A stretch of DNA of 64,000 bases. Source: Lentisphaerae bacterium WC36 (GTDB lineage: Bacteria; Verrucomicrobiota; Lentisphaeria; Victivallales; SZUA-371). The notes beneath the pieces are model-generated. The model did not search any database, was not told the DNA's origin, and worked only from the letters and a program-made list of their open reading frames with translations. Both the position numbers and the translations under genes were made by a program. This document shows, in pieces, positions 56,563-64,000 of this stretch (the stretch's first letter is position 1; each line of letters begins with the position of its first letter). Where the stretch lies: positions 1,550,001 to 1,614,000 of the forward strand of contig CP085689.1 of the NCBI GenBank assembly GCA_020683205.1, in the 5' to 3' direction.

Positions 56563-57861
56563 ATGAACCAAGTTACAATAAATTCACTCGAAATCGAAAA
56601 TGTTAAACGCATCAAAGCTATTAAAATCGCCTTTAATAATAAAAACCTCACTGTTATCGGCGGTAATAATGCTCAAGGTAAAACAACAGTACTTGATACA
56701 ATTTGTTGGGCGTTGGGCGGTAATAAATTTGCACCTAGCAATCCAAAACGTGACGGATCTGTTGTTGACCCAAGTATAAAATTAACTCTCTCAAATGGCT
56801 TGATTGTTGAAAGAAAAGGGAAAAACTCCAGTTTAAAAGTGACCGACCCATCAGGCAACAAAGGAGGTCAACAATTATTAAACTCTTTTGTTGAAGAATT
56901 AGCTCTTAATCTGCCGAAATTTATGAACGCTAATAATAAAGAAAAAGCGAATATTTTATTAAGAACGCTTGGAATTGAAAGCGAATTAAGAGCACTTGAC
57001 GACCAAGAGCAAAAAATTTATAACGAACGGCATTTAATCGGTCAAGATTACGAGCGTAAACGCAAATATGCGGAAGAATTACCACATCATGAGAATGTTC
57101 CACCAGCAATTATTACTGCTAATGAATTAATCGAGCAACAGCAAAAAATATTACTAGTAAATGCCGAAAATGCCAAACAACGGACTAATTTAGCTAATAA
57201 TCAAGAAAAATTAGTGACAACTCAAAACAAAATTACTTATCTTCAAGAGCAATTAAAAGCTGAGCAAGAACTTGAACAATCACTCTTACATAACATTGAA
57301 ATTGGGCAAAAAACAGTTGAAGAGTTACAAGATCAATCAACCGAAGCTATAGCACAACAAATTGAACAAATCGACACAACTAATACTAAAATTAGAGCAA
57401 ATCTTGATAAAGATAAAGCTTTAATTGACGCTGAAAATCTCAAAAAAGATTACGACGATAAAACAACATTGATTCAGGCAATCAGAGATCAGCGAATGGA
57501 ATTGCTTAAAAATGCTAATTTACCGCTGGAAGGCTTATTAATCGACAATGGCGAATTAGTTTATAATTCTCAAAAATGGGATTGTATGAGTAGTTCAGAA
57601 CAAATGATTGTCGCAACAGCAATCGTCAAAAGCTTAAATCCTGAATGTGGATTTGTTTTGCTCGATAAATTAGAGCAGTTAGACAAAAATAGTTTAGACC
57701 AATTTGCAAAATATCTTGAAGAACAAGGACTGCAAGTTATTGCAACAAGAGTAGCAAATGATGATAGCTGCACAATTATTATCGATGATGGCGAAGTTAT
57801 TCAAGATAACACACCCAAAAAAGCAATTAGCAATAATAAATTTGCGGGGTTAGAATTATGA
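56563..57861 (+). CDS. SMC/RecF-like AAA ATPase of the phage replication module
   Basis: 432 residues. N-terminal NSLEIENVKRIKAIKIAF strand-helix and Walker A VIGGNNAQGKTTVLD (about 31-45). A coiled-coil middle (about 140-285) rich in Glu/Lys/Gln. Then the signature region CMSSSEQMIVATAIV and Walker B GFVLLDKLEQLD (about 364-375). The residue after the Walker B Asp is Lys rather than the usual catalytic Glu. The layout resembles phage SbcC/RecF-like ATPases placed beside single-strand annealing proteins. Overlaps the next gene by 4 bases (ATGA). Confidence 0.75.
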   Translation: MNQVTINSLEIENVKRIKAIKIAFNNKNLTVIGGNNAQGKTTVLDTICWALGGNKFAPSNPKRDGSVVDPSIKLTLSNGLIVERKGKNSSLKVTDPSGNKGGQQLLNSFVEELALNLPKFMNANNKEKANILLRTLGIESELRALDDQEQKIYNERHLIGQDYERKRKYAEELPHHENVPPAIITANELIEQQQKILLVNAENAKQRTNLANNQEKLVTTQNKITYLQEQLKAEQELEQSLLHNIEIGQKTVEELQDQSTEAIAQQIEQIDTTNTKIRANLDKDKALIDAENLKKDYDDKTTLIQAIRDQRMELLKNANLPLEGLLIDNGELVYNSQKWDCMSSSEQMIVATAIVKSLNPECGFVLLDKLEQLDKNSLDQFAKYLEEQGLQVIATRVANDDSCTIIIDDGEVIQDNTPKKAISNNKFAGLEL

Positions 57862-58133
57862 CAACTAATCAAATGATTGCAAAAGCAATTGAAGATAAAG
57901 CAATAGTTTTAGCACGCAATGAAATAGAAAAGCGCAAATATGACAAAACTCTAAAACTTCAAGAATTTTGTAGATTAAATGATATTTCAAAAGAGGAACT
58001 TAAAAATATCATTGACGAAATTATCAACCCTACCAAAACAGAACCACCAAAAGAGTTAATCGAGGCTAAAAAACAAGAGGTTATTGACCAAATGATAAAG
58101 AATTTAGGAGGAACATATAATGTTGCAAATTAA
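57858..58133 (+). CDS. 91-residue phage protein, unknown
   Basis: Helical and charged; no known domain. Starts in an ATGA overlap with the ATPase gene and overlaps the Sak4-like gene by 14 bases, so it is coupled to both and may be a partner of the recombination proteins. Confidence 0.55.
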   Translation: MTTNQMIAKAIEDKAIVLARNEIEKRKYDKTLKLQEFCRLNDISKEELKNIIDEIINPTKTEPPKELIEAKKQEVIDQMIKNLGGTYNVAN

Positions 58134-59184
58134 TCGCGGAAAAATTCAAAAAGCACAACGAGTAATAGTTTATGGACCTGAGGGCATTGGCAAAACCTCA
58201 ATAGCAAGTAAATTTCCTAACCCAGTTTTTATTGATACAGAAGGTGGCTCTTATCATCTTGATGTAGCACGAACCCCTTCCCCTGATTCGTGGGAAATGT
58301 TAAAACATATTTTGGGCGAATTAATCATCGACAACCAAGGATTTCAGACAGTTGTTATTGATACAGCAGATTGGGCGGAAAGATTATGTATTCAACATAT
58401 TTGTGCTGTTGGTGATGAAAAAGGACCTAATAAAACAGGACTTGAAAATTTTGGATTTGGAAAAGGTTACGTTTATTTAGAAGAAGAATTTGGACGACTT
58501 CTTGATACTTTAAGTCGCTTAATCGACAAAAATGTTAATGTTGTTCTATTAGCTCATTCGCACCTTTCACGCTTTGAACAGCCTGACGAAATCGGTGCTT
58601 ATGACCGTTATGAATTGAAAATGACAAAAAAAACTAGACCATTAATTAAAGAATGGGCTGACATGGTTTTATTCTGCAATTATAAAACATTCGTTCAAGA
58701 AATTGACGGCAAGAAAAAAGCCAGTGGCGGGCAGCGTGTGATGTATTCGAGTCATTGCCCTAGTTGGGATGCAAAAAATCGTCACAATCTACCTTATGAA
58801 ATGCCATTAGATTATTCACAAATTGCACACACTATTCCAGTTTTTGATAATAATCCTCAACAACAGCCTAAAGTTGCAGACACTGCACCAACGGCTGAGC
58901 AGGCAATGCAAGAAGCAACCGTTGAAGATGAATTAAACGCTGCAACTCCGCCAGATGATTTTAAAGGTCAATCTCAAGTTGAAAATAAAAACTATCCTCA
59001 ACTTTATAGTTTAATGGAAGCAAACGGCATTACGGAGCAAGAAATTAAAGAAGTAGTAGCTAATTTTGGGATTTATCCAATTGACACGCCAATTGAGCAG
59101 TACGACGAAAATTTAGTAAATGGTCGGTTAATTCCAAAGTTTGAAGCAGTAAAAGATGCAATTATCAACAATAGAAATAAATAA
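58120..59184 (+). CDS. Sak4-like RecA-fold ATPase (AAA_24)
   Basis: 354 residues. Walker A VYGPEGIGKTSIASKFP (about 14-31), FIDTEGGSYHLDV, Walker B-like VVIDTADWAE, VVLLAHSHLSRF with the His-containing motif, and KKTRPLIKEWADMVLFCNYKT. This matches the AAA_24/Sak4 phage group, RecA-like single-strand annealing/recombination ATPases. The C-terminal 130 residues are low-complexity, then NYPQLYSLMEANGITEQEIKEVV. GGAGGAA precedes the ATG. Acts with the DUF669 protein downstream. Confidence 0.8.
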   Translation: MLQINRGKIQKAQRVIVYGPEGIGKTSIASKFPNPVFIDTEGGSYHLDVARTPSPDSWEMLKHILGELIIDNQGFQTVVIDTADWAERLCIQHICAVGDEKGPNKTGLENFGFGKGYVYLEEEFGRLLDTLSRLIDKNVNVVLLAHSHLSRFEQPDEIGAYDRYELKMTKKTRPLIKEWADMVLFCNYKTFVQEIDGKKKASGGQRVMYSSHCPSWDAKNRHNLPYEMPLDYSQIAHTIPVFDNNPQQQPKVADTAPTAEQAMQEATVEDELNAATPPDDFKGQSQVENKNYPQLYSLMEANGITEQEIKEVVANFGIYPIDTPIEQYDENLVNGRLIPKFEAVKDAIINNRNK

Positions 59185-59206
59185 AATATATTAAGGAAAC
59201 GAAATC

Positions 59207-59875
59207 ATGGATAATTACAACAACAATAATTTTAATCAAGACGGAAATTTCAATAACACAAATTTTAATAATCAAAATCAAGTAGGTGGATTTAATAATC
59301 AGGCTGCTAACCCAGACCCAAACAATGAATGGAATTTTAATATTACATCTGATGAAATGGATTCAGACTTTGTTTTATTACCTCCTGGAGATTATCAATA
59401 CACAATTACTAATTTTGAAAAAGCACGCCATACGCCAAAAGGTCCAGGGAAAATTGACCGACCATGTCCTAAAGTTATTTTACATCTTCGTATTAAATCA
59501 GCAGAAGGTAAAGATGTTAATGTGAAATCTAATTTATTTATTCATCCCGCTTGTGCGTTCGGAATCGGTGCATTTTTCCGTTCTATTGGTCATATTCAAA
59601 AAGGAGAAGATCTTAATCCTGGAAGTGTCGACTGGAATAGAGTTATCGGCTCAACTGGAACGTGTAAAATTAAACATCGTGAATATAACAATAATAAATA
59701 CAATGAAGTTGATCGTTTCCTTGAACCAAGTGATAATTCATCTCAGCAAAATATGCAGGGTAGTAGATTTATGGCAAATGATATGCCTCCTAGTACTCAA
59801 AATGCAACCAATATGCAGAATCAACAACAAGTACCACAAGGTGGTGGAGATATTACCGATGATATTCCATTTTAA
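59207..59875 (+). CDS. DUF669 phage SSB-like protein with DDIPF tip
   Basis: 222 residues. N-terminal Asn/Gln-rich head (1-45), then the DUF669 core: FVLLPPGDYQYTITNFEKARH (about 63-83), KVILHLRIKSAEGKDVNVK, FGIGAFFRSIGHIQKGE, VDWNRVIGSTGTCKIK. A disordered linker ends in GGGDITDDIPF. The last residues match the host SSB tip (SDIEDDIPF), so it probably recruits the same host partners while coating phage single-stranded DNA. AAGGAAACG precedes the ATG. Confidence 0.75.
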   Translation: MDNYNNNNFNQDGNFNNTNFNNQNQVGGFNNQAANPDPNNEWNFNITSDEMDSDFVLLPPGDYQYTITNFEKARHTPKGPGKIDRPCPKVILHLRIKSAEGKDVNVKSNLFIHPACAFGIGAFFRSIGHIQKGEDLNPGSVDWNRVIGSTGTCKIKHREYNNNKYNEVDRFLEPSDNSSQQNMQGSRFMANDMPPSTQNATNMQNQQQVPQGGGDITDDIPF

Positions 59876-59904
59876 TAATCTTGATGAAATCAAATCTTAA
59901 CTTT

Positions 59905-59937
59905 AAAAGGACTAATTTTTATAATTAGTCCTTTTTT
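59905..59937 (+). terminator. strong intrinsic terminator within the early operon
   Basis: AAGGACTAATT / AATTAGTCCTT with a 5-base loop, then a run of T. It lies between the DUF669 gene and the helicase, whose ribosome site (GGAGAA) starts right after it. No promoter is seen between, so helicase and later genes need readthrough. Confidence 0.85.
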
Positions 59938-59949
59938 ATGGAGAAAATT

Positions 59950-61542
59950 ATGAAATTACGACCATATCAGCAGCAAGCGATGGAAAACGTGTTAGCAGAG
60001 TGGGAGAATGTCGACCGCACACTGTTAGTTCTTCCAACAGGAACAGGGAAAACCATTGTTTTTGCTAAAACTACTGAAATTATTGTAGGACAACGCAATG
60101 CTAGAGTTTTAATTTTAGCACATCGTGGTGAACTTTTAGAACAAGCAAGCGATAAAATTTTAACTGCTACTGGCTTAAAATGTGCAACGGAAAAAGCAGA
60201 AGAAACCGCATTAGGTTCATTTTTTAGAATTACCGTTGGTTCAGTTCAAACTTTAATGCGTGAAAAAAGACTAAAACAATTCGCTAAAGATTATTACACA
60301 CACATTATTATTGATGAAGCTCACCACGCATTAAGTACGAGTTATACCAATATTTTAGATTATTTTAGCTCAGCTAAAGTTTTAGGAGTAACGGCAACGC
60401 CTGACCGTGGCGATAAAAAAGACTTAGGAGCGGTATTTGATTCTTTAGCATACGAATATGCACTCCCCCAAGCAATTAAGGACGGTTATTTATGTAAAAT
60501 TAAAGCTCTAACATTACCTGTTAATATTGATCTTAATGGAATCGGCACTCAAGCAGGAGATTTTAAAAGTGCAGAACTTGACGACCGCTTAACGCCATAC
60601 TTAAAAGATATTGCTAAACAAATGACTGAGCACTGTTTAAACCGAAAAACGGTTATTTTTTTACCTTTAATTGCGACAAGTCAAAAAATGTGTGAAATTC
60701 TTAATGGTTTGGGATTTAATGCGGCAGAAGTTAACGGGAATAGCCCTGATAGAAAACAAATTTTAGAAGATTTTGACGCAGGAAAATATAATGTGTTATG
60801 CAATTCCATGCTTTTAACTGAGGGTTGGGATTGTCCAAGTGTTGATTGTATTGTGTGTTTAAGACCGACCAAAGTTCGCAGTCTTTATGCTCAAATCATA
60901 GGTCGTGGAACTCGTTTATATCCTGGAAAAAGCGAAGTACTACTTCTAGATTTCTTATGGAATATTGACCGCCATGAACTTTGCCGCCCTGCACATTTAA
61001 TCGCAGAGAACCGCGAAGTCGCACAAAAAATGACAGAAAAAATAGAAGAAGCAACAGTTATTCCTCTTGATTTAGAATTTGTTGAAGAAGACGCCAAAAA
61101 TGAAGTAGCTATTGAACGAGAAAATAAACTTGCTGATCAATTAGCAGAAATGAAAAAACGTAAGCGCCAAAGTGTCGATATTTTACAGTACGAAATGAGT
61201 ATTCAAGCTGAGGACTTAATGGACTATACTCCTGCCTTCAATCATGAAATGGCACCTGCAAGTCAAAAACAAAAGACAATGTTAGAAAAATTTGGGATCT
61301 TTCCCGACGATGTTCCAAACGCAGGAAAGGCTTCACTCTTAATCGAACGTTTACAAAAACGCCAACTTGCAGGAATGACCACTCCTAAACAGATTCGGTT
61401 TCTTGAAAAGAAAGGTTTCAACCACGTGGGAAATTGGCAATTTAACGACGCTAATAACTTAATTCGTCGCATCAGTGCCAATAACTGGAGAATTCCTAAT
61501 ACTATTGATCCAAAAACATACAATCCTAACGAAGGAGTATAA
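59950..61542 (+). CDS. SF2 DEAD/DEAH-box helicase, phage
   Basis: 530 residues from ATG 59950, set by GGAGAA. Motif I VLPTGTGKT (about 29-37), DEAH box IIIDEAHHALS (about 117-127), motif III GVTATPDRGDK, motif V TEGWDCPSVDCIV, motif VI QIIGRGTRLY. A C-terminal domain follows with repeated segments around TPKQIRFLEKKGF. It is the usual ATP-driven helicase of phage replication modules, next to RusA and the primase-helicase. It probably opens DNA for recombination-dependent replication. Confidence 0.9.
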   Translation: MKLRPYQQQAMENVLAEWENVDRTLLVLPTGTGKTIVFAKTTEIIVGQRNARVLILAHRGELLEQASDKILTATGLKCATEKAEETALGSFFRITVGSVQTLMREKRLKQFAKDYYTHIIIDEAHHALSTSYTNILDYFSSAKVLGVTATPDRGDKKDLGAVFDSLAYEYALPQAIKDGYLCKIKALTLPVNIDLNGIGTQAGDFKSAELDDRLTPYLKDIAKQMTEHCLNRKTVIFLPLIATSQKMCEILNGLGFNAAEVNGNSPDRKQILEDFDAGKYNVLCNSMLLTEGWDCPSVDCIVCLRPTKVRSLYAQIIGRGTRLYPGKSEVLLLDFLWNIDRHELCRPAHLIAENREVAQKMTEKIEEATVIPLDLEFVEEDAKNEVAIERENKLADQLAEMKKRKRQSVDILQYEMSIQAEDLMDYTPAFNHEMAPASQKQKTMLEKFGIFPDDVPNAGKASLLIERLQKRQLAGMTTPKQIRFLEKKGFNHVGNWQFNDANNLIRRISANNWRIPNTIDPKTYNPNEGV

Positions 61543-61546
61543 AATC

Positions 61547-61990
61547 ATGACTATTGCACATTCTACAATTTATAATAAAACTTTCATTTTTGAGGGCACT
61601 CCAAAAGCTGTTCAGTCATTCCGCTTCACTCGCTCTGGGCGAAAATATCAGCCTAAAGAAATTGGAGATTGGAAAAATTTAATTAAATTACAGGCTAAAG
61701 AACAAATTACTAGTAAAGTTATGCCAAGCAGTAAAGCCTTAAAAATTGAAGTTGAATTTATCTTTCCTCCCCTTAAAAGTTGGAGCAAAAAACGTTTAGA
61801 AGAATTAAAAAACGGTGCAACATTCTTCAAAACAACTAAGCCTGATTTGACCGATAACTTAATGAAAGGTTTTATTGATGCTTTAAGTGGCATTTTATGG
61901 GATTGTGATCAGCAAATTTGTGTGGTGCAAAGTGTCAAAAAATATGGTTTAAAGGCAATGACCACTTTAAAAATTACGGAGCTTGACTAA
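61547..61990 (+). CDS. rusA: RusA-family Holliday junction resolvase
   Basis: 147 residues from ATG 61547, preceded by GGAG; the open frame from 61475 overlaps the helicase and is not the start. IFEGTPKAVQSFRFT at the N-terminus and the acidic core KPDLTDNLMKGFIDALSG plus ILWDCDQQICVV, where the Asp residues bind metal. It resolves Holliday junctions formed by phage recombination. The next gene starts 2 bases later. Confidence 0.85.
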   Translation: MTIAHSTIYNKTFIFEGTPKAVQSFRFTRSGRKYQPKEIGDWKNLIKLQAKEQITSKVMPSSKALKIEVEFIFPPLKSWSKKRLEELKNGATFFKTTKPDLTDNLMKGFIDALSGILWDCDQQICVVQSVKKYGLKAMTTLKITELD

Positions 61991-61992
61991 TT

Positions 61993-64000
61993 ATGTTTGA
62001 TGATAGAAAAAATGCCTTAGAATTATTAAAACATATTAATGGAGCTGTTCTTGATTATCAAGAATGGCTCAATGTTGGCATGATTCTTAAAGATATTGGT
62101 TGCTCTTGCAGTGATTGGGAAAACTGGAGCAGAATCGATTCACAAAGATTTATTGAAGGAGAATGCTATAAAAAATGGCAAACTTTCAACGGTGGTTTTA
62201 GTGGTAACGTTTCAATGGGAACTTTAGTTGATATTGCAAAAAGGCAAGGCTGGACACCTCCTAAAGCAATGCAAGAATACACGGTTACAGATATTAATCC
62301 TAATGACGAATGGGATTTTAATATTAATGCGACTGATAGTCTAAAGCAAGATTATAAAATTGTTGATAAAGAATGGGTGCAAGGCGAAGATTTGCCAAAA
62401 CCATGGATTAATGATTCACGCTTAGAGATTATTAGTTTTATTGAAGCTCTTTTTGAAAATGATGAAAAAGTTTGTTATTGCACAGAAATGTATTTTAATG
62501 AACATCAAAAACGTTGGCTGCCAGGTAACGGACATTCAGACCGTACCGCAGGTGAATTAATTAGATCATTACAAGCTGCTCAAGATATTGCTGATGTTAT
62601 TGGTACAATTAACACCGAAGCGGGGGCATTTGTTAGAATTAATGCTATGGACGGCAAAGGTAGCAAAGATGCCAATGTTACCAATTATCGGTATGCTTTA
62701 ATTGAATGTGATGATATTGAAATTGATAAACAATTTGCGATGTATAAACAATTAGAGTTACCAATTGCAACATTAGTTCACTCAGGCAATAAAAGTCTAC
62801 ACGCCTTAGTAAAAATTGAAGCAACTAACATTGATGAATACAAAAAAAGGATTCAATATCTTTATAAAATTTGTGCAAAAAATGGATTGAATATTGATAA
62901 ATCAAATCGTAATCCAAGTCGTTACAGCCGCTTACCTGGAGTACAACGAAATGATAAACGTCAATACTTATCTACGGTTAATATTGGAAAGGAATCATGG
63001 GAAGAATGGGTTGAATGGGTTGAAGAACTCAACGACGATTTACCAGATGCCGAAGGATTAGAAAATTATATTGATAATCCACCCGAATTAGAACCTGAAT
63101 TAATTAAAGGAGTTTTACGCCAAGGGCATAAAATGTTAATTGCTGGACCAAGTAAAGCAGGTAAAAGCTTTGATATGATTCAATTAACCATCGCAATCGC
63201 TGAAAAACTTAAATGGCACGGTTGGCAGTGTGCTCAAGGTAAAGTTTTATACGTTAATTTAGAACTGAGCAAAAATAGCTGTATTTTACGTTTTTTAAAT
63301 GTTTATAAAGAATTAGGAATTAATCACGACAATATTCATAATATTGATATTTGGCATTTAAGGGGAAAAAGTATGCCGATGGATAAATTAGCACCTAAAT
63401 TAATTCGTCGAGCATTAAAAAAGAAATATGCAGCAATTATCATCGACCCAATTTATAAAGTTATCACAGGTGACGAAAATAGCGCTGAACAAATGAGTAA
63501 ATTTTGCAACCAGTTTGATAAAATTTGTACAGAATTAGATACAAGTGTTATTTATGCTCACCATCACTCTAAAGGTTCTCAAGGACATAAAAAGAGCGCC
63601 GATCGTGCAAGTGGCAGTGGAGTATTTGCTCGTGACCCTGACGCAATGGTTGATTATATTGAATTGGAAATTACCGAAGAACGTCGCAAAGCTATTATTA
63701 ATGATTTAGAATGCGAAGCAATGGCTAAGGCTTTTGATATTGCGATGCCTAATTGGCGTGATGCGTGCCCTATTGATGATGCTTTAGTTGGCGATAAATT
63801 AGCACGTTGGAGCGAAAGTGTTGGATTAGGTGACGCTATGCGACAAGTTCGCCCTGCTGCACGGATTAAAGGAGAACTAATGACAGCGTGGCGTCTAGAG
63901 GGAACACTGCGGGAATTTGCCAGTTTTAAGCCTGTAAACTGCTTCTTTAGTTATCCAGTTCATACGCTTGATCCAAACTGTTTACTAACTGATGCTGTTC
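61993..64000 (+). CDS. phage primase-helicase, C-terminus outside window
   Basis: 669 codons are visible without a stop. PriCT-2 domain (about 5-90: LDYQEWLNVGMILKDIG, WENWSR, KWQTFNGG). A primase-like region (about 225-345: RYALIECDDIEIDKQ, TLVHSGNKSLHALVKIE, NPSRYSRLPGVQR) resembles archaeo-eukaryotic/RepB-type primases. Then an AAA_25 RepA-like ATPase: Walker A IAGPSKAGKS (383-392), KVLYVNLELSKNS, Walker B AAIIIDPIYKVITGD, YAHHHSKGSQG. It combines priming and fork unwinding. TTATG start; the ribosome site is weak because it overlaps the RusA end. Confidence 0.85.
   Translation, partial: MFDDRKNALELLKHINGAVLDYQEWLNVGMILKDIGCSCSDWENWSRIDSQRFIEGECYKKWQTFNGGFSGNVSMGTLVDIAKRQGWTPPKAMQEYTVTDINPNDEWDFNINATDSLKQDYKIVDKEWVQGEDLPKPWINDSRLEIISFIEALFENDEKVCYCTEMYFNEHQKRWLPGNGHSDRTAGELIRSLQAAQDIADVIGTINTEAGAFVRINAMDGKGSKDANVTNYRYALIECDDIEIDKQFAMYKQLELPIATLVHSGNKSLHALVKIEATNIDEYKKRIQYLYKICAKNGLNIDKSNRNPSRYSRLPGVQRNDKRQYLSTVNIGKESWEEWVEWVEELNDDLPDAEGLENYIDNPPELEPELIKGVLRQGHKMLIAGPSKAGKSFDMIQLTIAIAEKLKWHGWQCAQGKVLYVNLELSKNSCILRFLNVYKELGINHDNIHNIDIWHLRGKSMPMDKLAPKLIRRALKKKYAAIIIDPIYKVITGDENSAEQMSKFCNQFDKICTELDTSVIYAHHHSKGSQGHKKSADRASGSGVFARDPDAMVDYIELEITEERRKAIINDLECEAMAKAFDIAMPNWRDACPIDDALVGDKLARWSESVGLGDAMRQVRPAARIKGELMTAWRLEGTLREFASFKPVNCFFSYPVHTLDPNCLLTDAV

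Overview
The window is AT-rich bacterial DNA using the standard genetic code, with AGGAG-type ribosome sites and several TTG/GTG starts. It comes from a Gram-negative carbohydrate-degrading bacterium: it has BamA, lipoproteins, murD and alr, and many secreted glycosidases with signal peptides (GH20, GH3, two GH31, a DUF4955/pectate-lyase-like protein, a GH123/DUF6067-like protein). This mixture, together with a GcnA-like GH20 and a sigma-54 activator, suggests a Lentisphaerae/Verrucomicrobiota-type host-associated organism. That assignment is inference only; no rRNA is present.

Layout: 1-3.9 kb holds a partial GH20 lipoprotein, phenylacetate-CoA ligase, a zinc-ribbon membrane protein and a small membrane protein. 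4.2-7.1 kb holds a sigma-54 activator with a variant GAFSGA loop, followed by two paralogous lipoproteins. 7.2-14.8 kb is a leftward housekeeping block: prs-rplY-pth-rpsF-ssb-rpsR-rplI-dnaB-bamA. 15-20 kb holds convergent GH3 and GH31 genes. 20-29.7 kb holds clpB with an unusual charged tail, a stand-alone 5'-3' exonuclease ending in a clamp-binding-like motif, recQ, a zinc-ribbon membrane protein, a Dus enzyme and murD. 29.8-51.6 kb is rich in carbohydrate genes: a TIM-barrel glycosidase, GH31, a DUF4955-like beta-helix protein, a cluster of tiny membrane proteins (one frameshifted), cytoplasmic GH20, aroA-alr, a GH123-like gene broken by a single in-frame stop, a purine permease, an HD-cupin fusion and a secreted GH20.

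From 51.8 kb come tRNA-Leu(UAA) and tRNA-Val(GAC). A prophage or integrative element starts directly downstream of tRNA-Val. Its leftward lysogeny module is an S24 repressor, a thermonuclease-like lipoprotein and a tyrosine integrase. Its rightward early operon starts with a small probable ribbon-helix-helix protein and a strongly structured leader. It then encodes an Nmad5-like protein, tiny membrane proteins, an SMC-like ATPase, a Sak4-like RecA-fold ATPase, a DUF669 SSB-like protein, an SF2 helicase, RusA and a primase-helicase that runs off the window. This is a compact recombination/replication module. The distal element end is outside the window.

The most notable signals are: the DUF669 protein carrying the same DDIPF tip as the host SSB; a strong terminator placed just before the phage helicase; the 18-bp leader hairpin; the exonuclease with a C-terminal QPDLF motif; the single-stop interruption of the GH123-like gene; the A7 frameshift in a small membrane gene; and a perfect 20-bp palindrome upstream of the DUF4955-like gene.
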